Assembly (NCBI RefSeq): GCF_964355755.1
Contig: NC_092678.1
Location: 10,204,922 to 10,268,921 of the forward strand
DNA: 64,000 bases
DNA from: Antedon mediterranea
Taxonomy: Eukaryota > Echinodermata > Crinoidea > Comatulida > Antedonidae
Direction: 5' to 3'
Shown piece by piece: positions 34,702-48,000 of this stretch. Numbering within the stretch: position 1 is the first letter of the stretch; every line of letters begins with the position of its first letter. The translations under genes were made by a program, and so were the position numbers. The notes under the pieces were generated by a model that saw only the letters and a program-made list of their open reading frames with translations, did not search any database and was not told the origin of the DNA.

Positions 34702-36422
34702 GTTTTTAAAACGATATTAAGCTATTTTGTGCTCTTTGATGTTTTTGTGTAACCAAGTTTTTTTCGAAAATCACAAAATGGTCTAAAACGTCTCCAAATG
34801 CGATTTGAAGCTTTTCTAAGCACTTTGGTGTTTTTATGTTAACAAGTTTTTTCGAAAATCGCAAAATGGTCTAAAACGTCTCAAAATGCGATTTGAAGGT
34901 ATTCTGAGCACTTTGGTGTTTTTGTGTGAAAAGTTTTAACGAAATGCTCAAAATGGTCTAAAACGGTTTCTAATGTGATTTTAACCACTTTGATGTTTTT
35001 GTGTAACCAAGTTCTTTTCGAAAATCACAAAATGGTCTAAAACGTCTCCAAATGCGATTTGAAGCTTTTCTAAGCACTTTGGTGTTTTTATGTTAACAAG
35101 TTTTTTCGAAAATCACAAAATGGTCTAAAACGTCTCAAAATGCGATTTGAAGGTATTCTGAGCACTTTGGTGTTTTTGTGTGAAAAGTTTTAACGAAATG
35201 CTCAAAATGGTCTAAAACGGTTTCTAATGTGATTTTAACCACTTTGATGTTTTTGTGTAACCAAGTTTTTTCGAAAATCACAAAATGGTCTAAAACGTCT
35301 CCAAATGCGATTTGAAGCTTTTCTAAGCACTTTGGTGTTTTTATGTTAACAAGTTTTTTCGAAAATCACAAAATGGTCTAAAACGTCTCCAAATGCGATT
35401 TGAAGCTATTCTGTACACTTTGATGTTTTGTGTGAAAAAAGTTTTGTCGAAATGCTCAAAATGGTCTAAAACGTTTTTAAAACGATATTAAGCTATTTTG
35501 TGCTCTTTGATGTTTTTGTGTAACCAAGTTTTATCGAAATGAACAAAATGTTCTAAAACGTCTCCAAATGCGATTTGAAGCTTTTCCAAGCACTTTGCTG
35601 TTTTTATGTTAAGTTTTTTCAAAAATCACAAAATGGTCTAAAACGTCTCTAAATGCGATTTGAAGGTATTCTGAGCACTTTGGTGTTTTTGTGTGAAAAG
35701 TTTTAACGAAATGCTCAAAATTGTCTAAAACGGTTTCTAATGTGATTTTAAGCACTTTGATGTTTTTGTAAAACCAAGTTTCATCGAAATGCACAAAATG
35801 GTCTAAAACGTCTCCAAATGCGATTTGAAGCTTTTCCAAGCACTTTGCTGTTTTTATGTTAACAAGCTTTTTCGAAAATCACAAAATGGTCTAAAACGTC
35901 TCCAAATGCGATTTGAAGATATTCTGAGCACTTTGGTGTTTTTATGTTAAAAAGTTTTTTCGAAAATCACAAAATGGTCTAAAACGTCTCCAAATGCGAT
36001 TTGAAGCTCTTCTGTACACTTTGATGTTTTGTGTGAAAAAGTTTTGTCAAAATGCTCAAAATGGTCTAAAACGTTTTTAAAACGATATTAAGCTATTTTG
36101 TGCTCTTTGATGTTTTTGTATAACCAAGTTTTTTCGAAAATCACAAAATTGTCTAAAACGTCTCCAAATGCGATTTGAAGATATTCTGAGCACTTTGGTG
36201 TTTTTATGTTAAAAAGTTTTTTCGAAAATCACAAAATGGTCTAAAACGTCTCCAAATGCGATTTGAAGATATTCTGAGCACTTTGGTGTTTTTATGTTAA
36301 AAAGTTTTTTCGAAAATCACAAAATGGTCTAAAACGTCTCCAAATGCGATTTGAAGCTATTCTGTACACTTTGATGTTTTGTGTGAAAAAGTTTTGTCGA
36401 AATGCTCAAAATGGTTTAAAAC
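34702..36422. repeat. Module Z, copy 3 (first of a local tandem of three)
   Basis: It starts with the D that carries AAGTTTTTTTCG (near 34757), followed by the ATCGC mark at 34859. The order through A2(85)-E-F-A2 matches 15792-16987 at 18,910 bp. After that come B-C'-D-B-B-C before the next Z starts. The spacing to the next copy is 1,721 bp. Confidence 0.88.
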
Positions 36423-38219
36423 GTTTTTAAAACGATATTAAGCTATTTTGTGCTCTTTGATGTTTTTGTGTAACCAAGTTTTTTTCGAAAATCACAAAAT
36501 GGTCTAAAACGTCTCCAAATGCGATTTGAAGCTTTTCTAAGCACTTTGGTGTTTTTATGTTAACAAGTTTTTTCGAAAATCGCAAAATGGTCTAAAACGT
36601 CTCAAAATGCGATTTGAAGGTATTCTGAGCACTTTGGTGTTTTTGTGTGAAAAGTTTTAACGAAATGCTCAAAATGGTCTAAAACGGTTTCTAATGTGAT
36701 TTTAACCACTTTGATGTTTTTGTGTAACCAAGTTCTTTTCGAAAATCACAAAATGGTCTAAAACGTCTCCAAATGCGATTTGAAGCTTTTCTAAGCACTT
36801 TGGTGTTTTTATGTTAACAAGTTTTTTCGAAAATCACAAAATGGTCTAAAACGTCTCAAAATGCGATTTGAAGGTATTCTGAGCACTTTGGTGTTTTTGT
36901 GTGAAAAGTTTTAACGAAATGCTCAAAATGGTCTAAAACGGTTTCTAATGTGATTTTAACCACTTTGATGTTTTTGTGTAACCAAGTTTTATCGAAATGA
37001 ACAAAATGTTCTAAAACGTCTCCAAATGCGATTTGAAGCTTTTCCAAGCACTTTGCTGTTTTTATGTTAAGTTTTTTCGAAAATCACAAAATGGTCTAAA
37101 ACGTCTCTAAATGCGATTTGAAGGTATTCTGAGCACTTTGGTGTTTTTGTGTGAAAAGTTTTAACGAAATGCTCAAAATTGTCTAAAACGGTTTCTAATG
37201 TGATTTTAAGCACTTTGATGTTTTTGTAAAACCAAGTTTCATCGAAATGCACAAAATGGTCTAAAACGTCTCCAAATGCGATTTGAAGCTTTTCCAAGCA
37301 CTTTGCTGTTTTTATGTTAACAAGCTTTTTCGAAAATCACAAAATGGTCTAAAACGTCTCCAAATGCGATTTGAAGATATTCTGAGCACTTTGGTGTTTT
37401 TATGTTAAAAAGTTTTTTCGAAAATCACAAAATGGTCTAAAACGTCTCCAAATGCGATTTGAAGCTCTTCTGTACACTTTGATGTTTTGTGTGAAAAAGT
37501 TTTGTCAAAATGCTCAAAATGGTCTAAAACGTTTTTAAAACGATATTAAGCTATTTTGTGCTCTTTGATGTTTTTGTATAACCAAGTTTTTTCGAAAATC
37601 ACAAAATTGTCTAAAACGTCTCCAAATGCGATTTGAAGATATTCTGAGCACTTTGGTGTTTTTATGTTAAAAAGTTTTTTCGAAAATCACAAAATGGTCT
37701 AAAACGTCTCCAAATGCGATTTGAAGATATTCTGAGCACTTTGGTGTTTTTATGTTAAAAAGTTTTTTCGAAAATCACAAAATGGTCTAAAACGTCTCCA
37801 AATGCGATTTGAAGCTATTCTGTACACTTTGATGTTTTGTGTGAAAAAGTTTTGTCGAAATGCTCAAAATGGTTTAAAACGTTTTTAAAACGATATTAAG
37901 CTATTTTGTGCTCTTTGATGTTTTTGTATAACCAAGTTTCATCGAAATGCACAAAATGGTCTAAAACGTCTCCAAATACGATTTGAAGCTTTTCCAAGCA
38001 CTTTGCTGTTTTTATGTTAACAAGTTTTTTCGAAAATCACAAAATTGTCTAAAACGTCTCAAAATGCGATTTGAAGGTATTCTGAGCACTTTGGTGTTTT
38101 TGTGTGAAAAGTTTTAACGAAAAGCTCAAAATGGTCTAAAACGGTTCTAATGTGATTTTAAGCACTTTGATGTTTTTGTACAACCAAGTTTCATCGAAAT
38201 GCTCAAAATGGTCTAAAAC
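36423..38219. repeat. Module Z, copy 4 (internal 263-bp deletion)
   Basis: It starts 1,721 bp after copy 3, but from 37018 the offset drops to 1,458. The missing 263 bp equal A1 (88) + C (88) + D (87). The fused monomer at 36940-37017 has an F head with CCACTTTG and a D tail with TTATCGAAATGAAC. After it come A2(85)-E-F-A2-B-C'-D-B-B-C-D-A2-E-F77. Confidence 0.88.
36940..37017 (+). repeat. F/D fusion monomer marking a three-monomer deletion
   Basis: The first part is F (GGTTTCTAATGTGATTTTAA, CCACTTTG) and the tail is that of the D at 35472-35558 (TTATCGAAATGAAC, then AAAATGTTC). The breakpoint falls within the shared CTTTGATG / TTTTTGTGTAACCAAGTTTT stretch. The monomer keeps the normal length of 78 bp, so the exchange was in register. 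Confidence 0.88.
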
Positions 38220-39768
38220 GTTTTTAAAACGATATTAAGCTATTTTGTGCTCTTTGATGTTTTTGTGTAACCAAGTTTTTTTCGAAAATCACAAAATGGT
38301 CTAAAACGTCTCCAAATGCGATTTGAAGCTTTTCTAAGCACTTTGGTGTTTTTATGTTAACAAGTTTTTTCGAAAATCGCAAAATGGTCTAAAACGTCTC
38401 AAAATGCGATTTGAAGGTATTCTGAGCACTTTGGTGTTTTTGTGTGAAAAGTTTTAACGAAATGCTCAAAATGGTCTAAAACGGTTTCTAATGTGATTTT
38501 AACCACTTTGATGTTTTTGTGTAACCAAGTTCTTTTCGAAAATCACAAAATGGTCTAAAACGTCTCCAAATGCGATTTGAAGCTTTTCTAAGCACTTTGG
38601 TGTTTTTATGTTAACAAGTTTTTTCGAAAATCACAAAATGGTCTAAAACGTCTCAAAATGCGATTTGAAGGTATTCTGAGCACTTTGGTGTTTTTGTGTG
38701 AAAAGTTTTAACGAAATGCTCAAAATGGTCTAAAACGGTTTCTAATGTGATTTTAACCACTTTGATGTTTTTGTGTAACCAAGTTTTTTCGAAAATCACA
38801 AAATGGTCTAAAACGTCTCCAAATGCGATTTGAAGCTTTTCCAAGCACTTTGCTGTTTTTATGTTAACAAGTTTTTTCGAAAATCACAGAATGGTCTAAA
38901 ACGTCTCCAAATGCGATTTCAAGGTATTCTGAGCACTTTGGTGTTTTTGTGTGAAAGGTTTTAACGAAATGCTCAAAATGGTCTAAAACGGTTTCTAATG
39001 TGATTTTAAGCACTTTGATGTTTTTGTATAACCAAGTTTCATCGAAATGCACAAAATGGTCTAAAACGTCTCCAAATGCGATTTGAAGCTTTTCTAAGCA
39101 CTTTGCTGTTTTTATGTTAAAAAGTTTTTTCGAAAATCACAAAATGGTCTAAAACGTCTCCAAATGCGATTTGAAGATATTCTGAGCACTTTGGTGTTTT
39201 TATGTTAAAAAGTTTTTTCGAAAATCACAAAATGGTCTAAAACGTCTCCAAATGCGATTTGAAGATATTCTGAGCACTTTGGTGTTTTTATGTTAAAAAG
39301 TTTTTTCGAAAATCACAAAATGGTCTAAAACGTCTCCAAATGCGATTTGAAGCTATTCTGTACACTTTGATGTTTTGTGTGAAAAAGTTTTGTCGAAATG
39401 CTCAAAATGGTCTAAAACGTTTTTAAAACGATATTAAGCTATTTTGTGCTCTTTGATGTTTTTGTGTAACCAAGTTTTATCGAAATGAACAAAATGGTCT
39501 AAAACGTCTCCAAATGCGATTTGAAGCTTTTCTAAGCACTTTGCTGTTTTTATGTTAACAAGTTTTTTCGAAAATCACAAAATGGTCTAAAACGTCTCCA
39601 AATGCGATTTGAAGATATTCTGAGCACTTTGGTGTTTTTATGTTAAAAAGTTTTTTCGAAAATCACAAAATGGTCTAAAACGTCTCCAAATGCGATTTGA
39701 AGCTATTCTATACACTTTGATGTTTTGTGTTAAAAAGTTTTGTCGAAATGCTCAAAATGGTTTAAAAC
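38220..39768. repeat. Module Z, copy 5, with X-like continuation
   Basis: It starts 3,518 bp after copy 3 and keeps AAGTTTTTTTCG (near 38275) and ATCGC (near 38377). After F78 it changes to A2, then an E-like monomer with a GTCTCC head and GATTTCAAGG (near 38926), as in module X, then F-A1-B-B-B-C-D-A1-B-C. The first about 1 kb matches 54763 to about 55770 at 16,543 bp. No gene is present. Confidence 0.85.
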
Positions 39769-39914
39769 GTTTTTAAAACGATATTAAGCTATTTTGTGCT
39801 CTTTGATGTTTTTGTGTAACCAAGTTTCATCGAAATGCGATTTGAAGCTTTTCCAAGCACTTTGCTGTTTTTATGTTAACAAGCTTTTTCGAAAATCACA
39901 AAATGGTCTAAAAC
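39769..39914 (+). repeat. Truncated D-A2 fusion unit (146 bp)
   Basis: D runs to TTTCATCGAAATGC and continues directly as GATTTGAAGCTTTTCC of A2. A full D plus A2 would be 175 bp, so exactly 29 bp are missing. These are the bases between two copies of AAATGC, one in the D tail and one in the next head. This is the same type of scar as the H-B fusion, but in a different monomer. Confidence 0.9.
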
Positions 39915-40352
39915 GTCTCCAAATGCGATTTGAAGATATTCTGAGCACTTTGGTGTTTTTATGTTAAAAAGTTTTTTCGAAAATCACAAAATGGTCTAAA
40001 ACGTCTCCAAATGCGATTTGAAGATATTCTAAGCACTTTGGTGTTTTTATGTTAACAAGTTTTTTCGAAAATCACAAAATGGTCTAAAACGTCTCCAAAT
40101 GCGATTTGAAGATATTCTGAGCACTTTGGTGTTTTTCTGTTAAAAAGTATTTTCGAAAATCACAAAATGGTCTAAAACGTCTCCAAATGCAATTTGAAGC
40201 TATTCTGTACACTTTGATGTTTTGTGTGAAAAAGTTTTGTCGAAATGCTCAAAATGGTCTAAAACGTTTTTAAAACGATATTAAGCTATTTTGTGCTCTT
40301 TGATGTTTTTGTGTAACCAAGTTTCATCGATATGAACAAAATGGTCTAAAAC
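39915..40352. repeat. B-B-B-C-D run before the 15-monomer unit
   Basis: B-class monomers, one with GATATTCTAAGC in place of GATATTCTGAGC (near 40026), lead into C (with TGCAATTTG) and a D ending in CGATATGAAC at 40328. The GATATTCTAAGC form also appears near 52455 and 52540. No gene is present. Confidence 0.8.
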
Positions 40353-41643
40353 GTCTCAAAATGCGATTTGAAGGTATTCTGAGCACTTTGGTGTTTTTGG
40401 GTGAAAAGTTTTAACGAAATGCTCAAAATGGTCTAAAACGGTTTCTAATGTGATTTTAAGCACTTTGAAGTATTTGTAAAAACAAGTTTCATCGAAATAC
40501 ACAAAATAGTCTAAAACGTCTCCAAATGCGATTTGAAGCTTTTCTAAGCACTTTGGTGTTTTTATGTTAATAAGTTTTTTCGAAAATCACAAAATGGTCT
40601 AAAACGTCTCCAAATGCGATTTGAAGATATTCTGAGCACTTTGGTGTTTTTATGTTAAAAAGTATTTTCGAAAATCACAAAATGGTCTAAAACGTCTCCA
40701 AATGCGATTTGAAGCTCTTCTGTACACTTTGATGTTTTGTGTGAAAAAGTTTAGTCGAAATGCTCAAAATGGTCTAAAACGTTTTTAAAACGATATTAAG
40801 CTATTTTGTGCTCTTTGATGTTTTTGTGTAACCAAGTTTCATCGAAAATCACAAAATGGTCTAAAACGTCTCCAAATGCGATTTGAAGCTTTTCCAAGCA
40901 CTTTGCTGTTTTTATGTTAACAAGTTTTTTCGAAAATCACAAAATGGTCTAAAACGTCTCAAAATACGATAATAAGCTGTTTTGTGCACTTTGATGATTT
41001 GTGTGAAAAGTTTTAACGAAATGCTCAAAATGGTCTAAAACGGTTTCTAATGTGATTTTAAGCACTTTGATGTTTTTATGTAGCCAAGTTTTTTCGAAAA
41101 TCACAAAATGGTCAAAAACGTCTCCAAATGCGATTTGAAGCTTTTCTAAGCACTTTGGTGTTTTTATGTTAACAAGTTTTTTGGAAAATCACAAAATGGT
41201 CTAAAACGTCTCCAAATGCAATTTGAAGCTATTCTGTACACTTTGATGTTTTGTGTGAAAAAGTTTTGTCAAAATGCTCAAAATGGTCTAAAACGTTTTT
41301 AAAACGATATTAAGCTATTTTGTGCTCTTTGATGTTTTTGTATAACCAAGTTTTTTCGAAAATCACAAAATGGTCTAAAACGTCTCCAAATGCGATTTGA
41401 AGCTTTTCTAAACACTTTGGTGTTTTTATGTTAACAAGTTTTTTCGAAAATCACAAAATGGTCTAAAACGTCTCCAAATCCGATTTGAAGCTATTCTGTA
41501 CACTTTGATGTTTTGTGTGAAAAAGTTTTGTCGAAATGCTCAAAATGGTCTAAAACGTTTTTAAAACGATATTAAGCTATTTTGTGCTCTTTGATGTTTT
41601 TGTGTAACCAAGTTTCATCGATATGAACAAAATGGTCTAAAAC
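40353..41643. repeat. 15-monomer higher-order unit (1,291 bp)
   Basis: The order is E-F-A1-B-C'-D-A2-G-F-A1-C-D-A1-C-D. The monomer lengths sum to exactly 1,291, and the next E starts at 41644. The G monomer has CGATAATAAG at 40967, a private variant shared with 56663, so this unit and 56049-57339 are copies 15,696 bp apart. Confidence 0.9.
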
Positions 41644-42071
41644 GTCTCAAAATGCGATTTGAAGGTATTCTGAGCACTTTGGTGTTTTTGGGTGAAAAGT
41701 TTTAACGAAATGCTCAAAATGGTCTAAAACGGTTTCTAATGTGATTTTAAGCACTTTGAAGTATTTGTAAAAACAAGTTTCATCGAAATGCACAAAATAG
41801 TCTAAAACGTCTTCAAATGCGATTTGAAGCTTTTCTAAGCACTTTGGTGTTTTTATGTTAACAAGTTTTTTCGAAAATCACAAAATGGTCTAAAACGTCT
41901 CCAAATGCGATTTGAAGATATTCTGAGCACTTTGGTGTTTTTATGTTAAAAAGTATTTTCGAAAATCACAAAATGGTCTAAAACGTCTCCAAATGCGATT
42001 TGAAGCTCTTCTGTACACTTTGATGTTTTGTGTGAAAAAGTTTAGTCGAAATGCTCAAAATGGTCTATAAC
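41644..42071. repeat. Partial second 1,291-type unit
   Basis: E-F-A1(GTCTTC head)-B-C' repeats the start of the 1,291-bp unit, but C' ends in GGTCTATAACG and the order then switches to module X. The same exit occurs in 53646 and 57340 units. No gene is present. Confidence 0.85.
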
Positions 42072-45000
42072 GTTTTTAAAACGATATTAAGCTATTTTGT
42101 GCTCTTTGATGTTTTTGTGTAACCAAGTTTCATCGAAAATCACAAAATGGTCTAAAACGTCTCCAAATGCGATTTGAAGATATTCTGAGCACTTTGGTGT
42201 TTTTATGTTAACAAGTTTTTTCGAAAATCACAAAATGGTCTAAAACGTCTCCAAATGCGATTTGAAGATATTCTGAGCACTTTGGTGTTTTTATGTTAAA
42301 AAGTTTTTTCGAAAATCACAAAATGGTCTAAAACGTCTCCAAATGCGATTTGAAGCTTTTCTATACACTTTGATGTTTTGTGTTAAAAAGTTTTGTCGAA
42401 ATGCTCAAAATGGTTTAAAACGTTTTTAAAACGATATTAAGCTATTTTGTGCTCTTTGATGTTTTTGTGTAACCAAGTTTCATCGAAATGAACAAAATGG
42501 TCTAAAACGTCTCCAAATGCGATTTGAAGCTTTTCCAAGCACTTTGCTGTTTTTATGTTAACAAGTTTTTTCGAAAATCACAAAATTGTCTAAAACGTCT
42601 CAAAATGCGATTTGAAGGTATTCTGAGCACTTTGGTGTTTTTGTGTGAAAAGTTTTAACGAAAAGCTCAAAATGGTCTAAAACGGTTCTAATGTGATTTT
42701 AAGCACTTTGATGTTTTTGTACAACCAAGTTTCATCGAAATGCTCAAAATGGTCTAAAACGTTTTTAAAACGATATTAAGCTATTTTGTGCTCTTTGATG
42801 TTTTTGTGTAACCAAGTTTTTTCGAAAATCACAAAATGGTCTAAAACGTCTCCAAATGCGATTTGAAGCTTTTCTAAGCACTTTGGTGTTTTTATGTTAA
42901 CAAGTTTTTTCGAAAATCACAAAATGGTCTAAAACGTCTCAAAATGCGATTTGAAGGTATTCTGAGCACTTTGGTGTTTTTGTGTGAAAAGTTTTAACGA
43001 AATGCTCAAAATGGTCTAAAACGGTTTCTAATGTGATTTTAACCACTTTGATGTTTTTGTGTAACCAAGTTCTTTTCGAAAATCACAAAATGGTCTAAAA
43101 CGTCTCCAAATGCGATTTGAAGCTTTTCTAAGCACTTTGGTGTTTTTATGTTAACAAGTTTTTTCGAAAATCACAAAATGGTCTAAAACGTCTCAAAATG
43201 CGATTTGAAGGTATTCTGAGCACTTTGGTGTTTTTGTGTGAAAAGTTTTAACGAAATGCTCAAAATGGTCTAAAACGGTTTCTAATGTGATTTTAACCAC
43301 TTTGATGTTTTTGTGTAACCAAGTTTTTTCGAAAATCACAAAATGGTCTAAAACGTCTCCAAATGCGATTTGAAGCTTTTCTAAGCACTTTGGTGTTTTT
43401 ATGTTAACAAGTTTTTTCGAAAATCACAAAATGGTCTAAAACGTCTCCAAATGCGATTTGAAGCTATTCTGTACACTTTGATGTTTTGTGTGAAAAGTTT
43501 TAACGAAATGCTCAAAATTGTCTAAAACGGTTTCTAATGTGATTTTAAGCACTTTGATGTTTTTGTAAAACCAAGTTTCATCGAAATGCACAAAATGGTC
43601 TAAAACGTCTCCAAATGCGATTTGAAGCTTTTCCAAGCACTTTGGTGTTTTTATGTTAACAAGGTTTTTCGAAAATCACAAAATGGTCTAAAACGTCTCC
43701 AAATGCGATTTGAAGCTTTTCCAAGCACTTTGCTGTTTTTATGTTAACAAGTTTTTTCGAAAATCACAAAATGGTCTAAAACGTCTCAAAATACGATATT
43801 AAGCTGTTTTGTGCACTTTGATGATTTGTGTGAAAAGTTTTAACGAAATGCTCAAAATGGTCTAAAACGGTTTCTAATGTGATTTTAAGCACTTTGATGT
43901 TTTTATGTAGCCAAGTTTTTTCGAAAATCACAAAATGGTCAAAAACGTCTCCAAATGCGATTTGAAGCTTTTCTAAGCACTTTGGTTTTTTTATGTTAAC
44001 AAGTTTTTTCGAAAATCACAAAATGGTCTAAAACGTCTTCAAATGCGATTTGAAGATATTCTGAGCACTTTGGTGTTTTTCTGTTAAAAAGTATTTTCGA
44101 AAATCACAAAATGGCCTAAAACGTCTCCAAATGCGATTTGAAGCTATTCTGTACACTTTGATGTTTTGTGTGAAAAAGTTTTGTCAAAATGCTCAAAATG
44201 GTCTAAAACGTTTTTAAAACGATATTAAGCTATTTTGTGCTCTTTGATGTGTTTGTATAACCAAGTTTTTTCGAAAATCACAAAATGGTCTAAAACGTCT
44301 CCAAATGCGATTTGAAGCTTTTCCAAGCACTTTGCTGTTTTTATGTTAACAATTTTTTTCGAAAATCATAAAATGGTCTAAAACGTCTCCAAATGCGATT
44401 TGAAGCTATTCTGTACACTTTGATGTTTTGTGTGAAAAGTTTTGTCGAAATGCTCAAAATGGTCTAAAACGTTTTTAAAACGATATTAAGCTATTTTGTG
44501 CTCTTTGATGTTTTTGTGTAACCAAGTTTCATCGAAATGAGCAAAATGGTCTAAAACGTCTCCAAATGCGATTTGAAGCTTTTCTAAGCACTTTGGTGTT
44601 TTTATGTTAACAAGTTTTTTCGAAAATCACAAAATGGTCTAAAACGTCTCCAAATGCGATTTGAAGATATTCTGAGCACTTTGCTGTTTTTATGTTAACA
44701 AGTTTTTTCGAAAATCACAAAATGGTCTAAAACGTCTCAAAATGCTATTTGAAGGTATTCTGAGCACTTTGGTGTTTTTGTGTGAAAAGTTTTAACGAAA
44801 TGCTCAAAATGGTCTAAAACGGTTCTAATGTGATTTTAAGCACTTTGATGTTTTTGTATAACCAAGTTTCATCGAAATGCTCAAAATGGTCTAAAACGTT
44901 TTTAAAACGATATTAAGCTATTTTGTGCTCTTTGATGTTTTTGTGTAACGAAGTTTCATCGAAATGAACAAAATGGTCTAAAACGTCTCCAAATGCGATT

Positions 45001-48000
45001 TGAAGCTTTTCCAAGCACTTTGCTGTTTTTATGTTAACAAGTTTTTTCGAAAATCACAAAATGGCCTAAAACGTCTCAAAATGCGATTTCAAGGTATTCT
45101 GAGCACTTTGGTGTTTTTGTGTGAAAGGTTTTAACGAAATGCTCAAAATGGTCTAAAACTGTTTCTAATGTGATTTAAAGCACTTTGATGTTTTTGTATA
45201 ACCAAGTTTCATCGAAATTCACAAAATGGTCTAAAACGTCTCCAAATGCGATTTGAAGCTTTTCTAAGCACTTTGCTGTTTTTATGTTAACAAGTTTTTT
45301 CGAAAATCACAAAATGGTCTAAAACGTCTCCAAATGCGATTTGAAGATATTCTGAGCACTTTGGTGTTTTTATGTTAAAAAGTTTTTTCGAAAATCACAA
45401 AATGGTCTAAAACGTCTCCAAATGCGATTTGAAGATATTCTGAGCACTTTGGTGTTTTTATGTTAACAAGTTTTTTCGAAAATCACAAAATGGTCTAAAA
45501 CGTCTCCAAATGCGATTTGAAGCTATTCTGTACACTTTGATGTTTTGTGTGAAAAAGTTTTGTCGAAATGCTCAAAATGGTCTAAAACGTTTTTAAAACG
45601 ATATTAAGCTATTTTGTGCTCTTTGATGTTTTCCTGTAACCAAGTTTTATCGAAATGAACAAAATGGTCTAAAACGTCTCCAAATGCGATTTGAAGCTTT
45701 TCCAAGCACTTTGCTGTTTTTATGTTAACAAGTTTTTTCGAAAATCACAAAATGGTCTAAAACGTCTCAAAATGCGATTTGAAGGTATTCTGAGCACTTT
45801 GGTGTTTTTGTGTGAAAAGTTTTAACGAAATGCTCAAAATTGTCTAAAACGGTTTCTAATGTGATTTTAAGCACTTTGATGTTTTTGTAAAACCAAGTTT
45901 CATCGAAATGAACAAAATGGTCTAAAATGTCTCAAAATGCGATTTGAAGCTTTTCCAAGCACTTTGCTGTTTTTATGTTAACAAGCTTTTTCGAAAATCA
46001 CAAAATGGTCTAAAACGTCTCCAAATGCGATTTGAAGATATTCTGAGCACTTTGGTGTTTTTATGTTAAAAAGTTTTTTCGAAAATCACAAAATGGTCTA
46101 AAACGTCTCCAAATGCGATTTGAAGATATTCTGAGCACTTTGGTGTTTTTATGTTAAAAAGTTTTTTCGAAAATCACAAAATGGTCTAAAACGTCTCCAA
46201 ATGCGATTTGAAGCTATTCTGTACACTTTGATGTTTTGTGTGAAAAAGTTTTGTCGAAATGCTCAAAATGGTTTAAAACGTTTTTAAAACGATATTAAGT
46301 TATTTTGTGCTCTTTGATGTTTTTGTGTAACCAAGTTTCATCGAAATGAACAAAATGGTCTAAAACGTCTCCAAATGCGATTTGAAGCTTTTCCAAGCAC
46401 TTTGCTGTTTTTATGTTAACAAGTTTTTTCGAAAATCACAAAATGGTGTAAAACGTCTCAAAATGCGATTTGAAGGTATTCTGAGCACTTTGGTGTTTTT
46501 GTGTGAAAAGTTTTAACGAAATGCTCAAAATGGTCTAAAACGGTTCTAATGTGATTTTAAGCTATTCTAGACACTTTGATGTTTTGTGTGAAAAAGTTTT
46601 CTCGAAATGCTCAAAATGGTCTAAAACGTTTTCCAATACCATATTAAGCTATTTTGTGCAATTTGATGTTTTTGTGTAACCAAGTTTTTTGAAATGCGAT
46701 TTGAAGATATTCTGAGGACTCTGGTGTTTTTATGTTAAAAAGTTTTTTCGAAAATCACAAAATGGTCTAAAACGTCTCCAAATGCGATTTGAAGATATTC
46801 TGAGCACTTTGGTGTTTTTATGTTAAAAAGTTTTTTCGAAAATCACAAAATGGTCTAAAACGTCTCCAAATGCGAGTTGAAGCTATTCTGTACACTTTGA
46901 TGTTTTGTGTGAAAAAGTTTTGTCGAAATGCTCAAAATGGTCTAAAACGTTTTTAAAACGATATTAAGCTATTTTGTGCTCTTTGATGTTTTTGTGTAAC
47001 CAAGTTTTTTCGAAAATCACAAAATGGTCTAAAACGTCTCCAAATGCGATTTGAAGCTTTTCTAAGCACTTTGGTGTTTTTATGTTAACAAGTTTTTTCG
47101 CAAATCACAAAATGGTCTAAAACGTCTCCAAATGCGATTTGAAGATATTCTGAGCACATTGGTGTTTTTATGTTAAAAAAGTTTTTTCGAAAATCACAAA
47201 ATGGTCTAAAACGTTTCCAAATGCGATTTGAAGCTCTTCTGTACACTTTGATGTTTTGTGTGAAAAAGTTTTTTCGAAATGCTCAAAATGGTCTAAAACG
47301 TTTTTAAATACGATATTAAGCTGTTTTGTGCACTTTGATGGTTTGTGTGAAAAGTTTTAACGAAATGCTCAAAATGGTCAAAAACGGTTTCTAATGTGAT
47401 TTTAAGCACTTTGATGTTTTTGTGTAACCAAGTTTTTTCGAAAATCACAAATTGGTCTAAAACGTCTCCAAATGCGATTTGAAGCTTTTCTAAACACTTT
47501 GGTGCTTTTATGTTAACAAGTTTTTTCGAAAATCACAAAATGGTCTAAAACGTCTCCAAATGCGATTTGAAGCTTTTCTAAACACTTTGGTGTTTTTATG
47601 TTAACAAGTTTTTTCGAAAATCACAAAATGGTCTAAAACGTCTTCAAATGCGATTTGAAGATATTCTGAGCACTTTGGTGTTTTTCTGTTAAAAAGTTTT
47701 TTCGAAAATCACAAAATGGTCTAAAACGTCTCCAAATGCGATTTGAAGCTCTTCTGTACACTTTGATGTTTTGTGTGAAAAAGTTTTCTCGAAATGCTCA
47801 AAATGGTCTAAAACGTTTTCCAATACCATATTAAGCTATTTTGTGCAATTTGATGTTTTTATGTAACCAAGTTTTTTGAAATGCGATTTGAAGATATTCT
47901 GAGCACTTTGGTGTTTTTATGTTAAAAAGTTTTTTCGAAAATCACAAAATGGTCTAAAACGTCTCCAAATGCGATTTGAAGATATTCTGAGCACTTTGGT

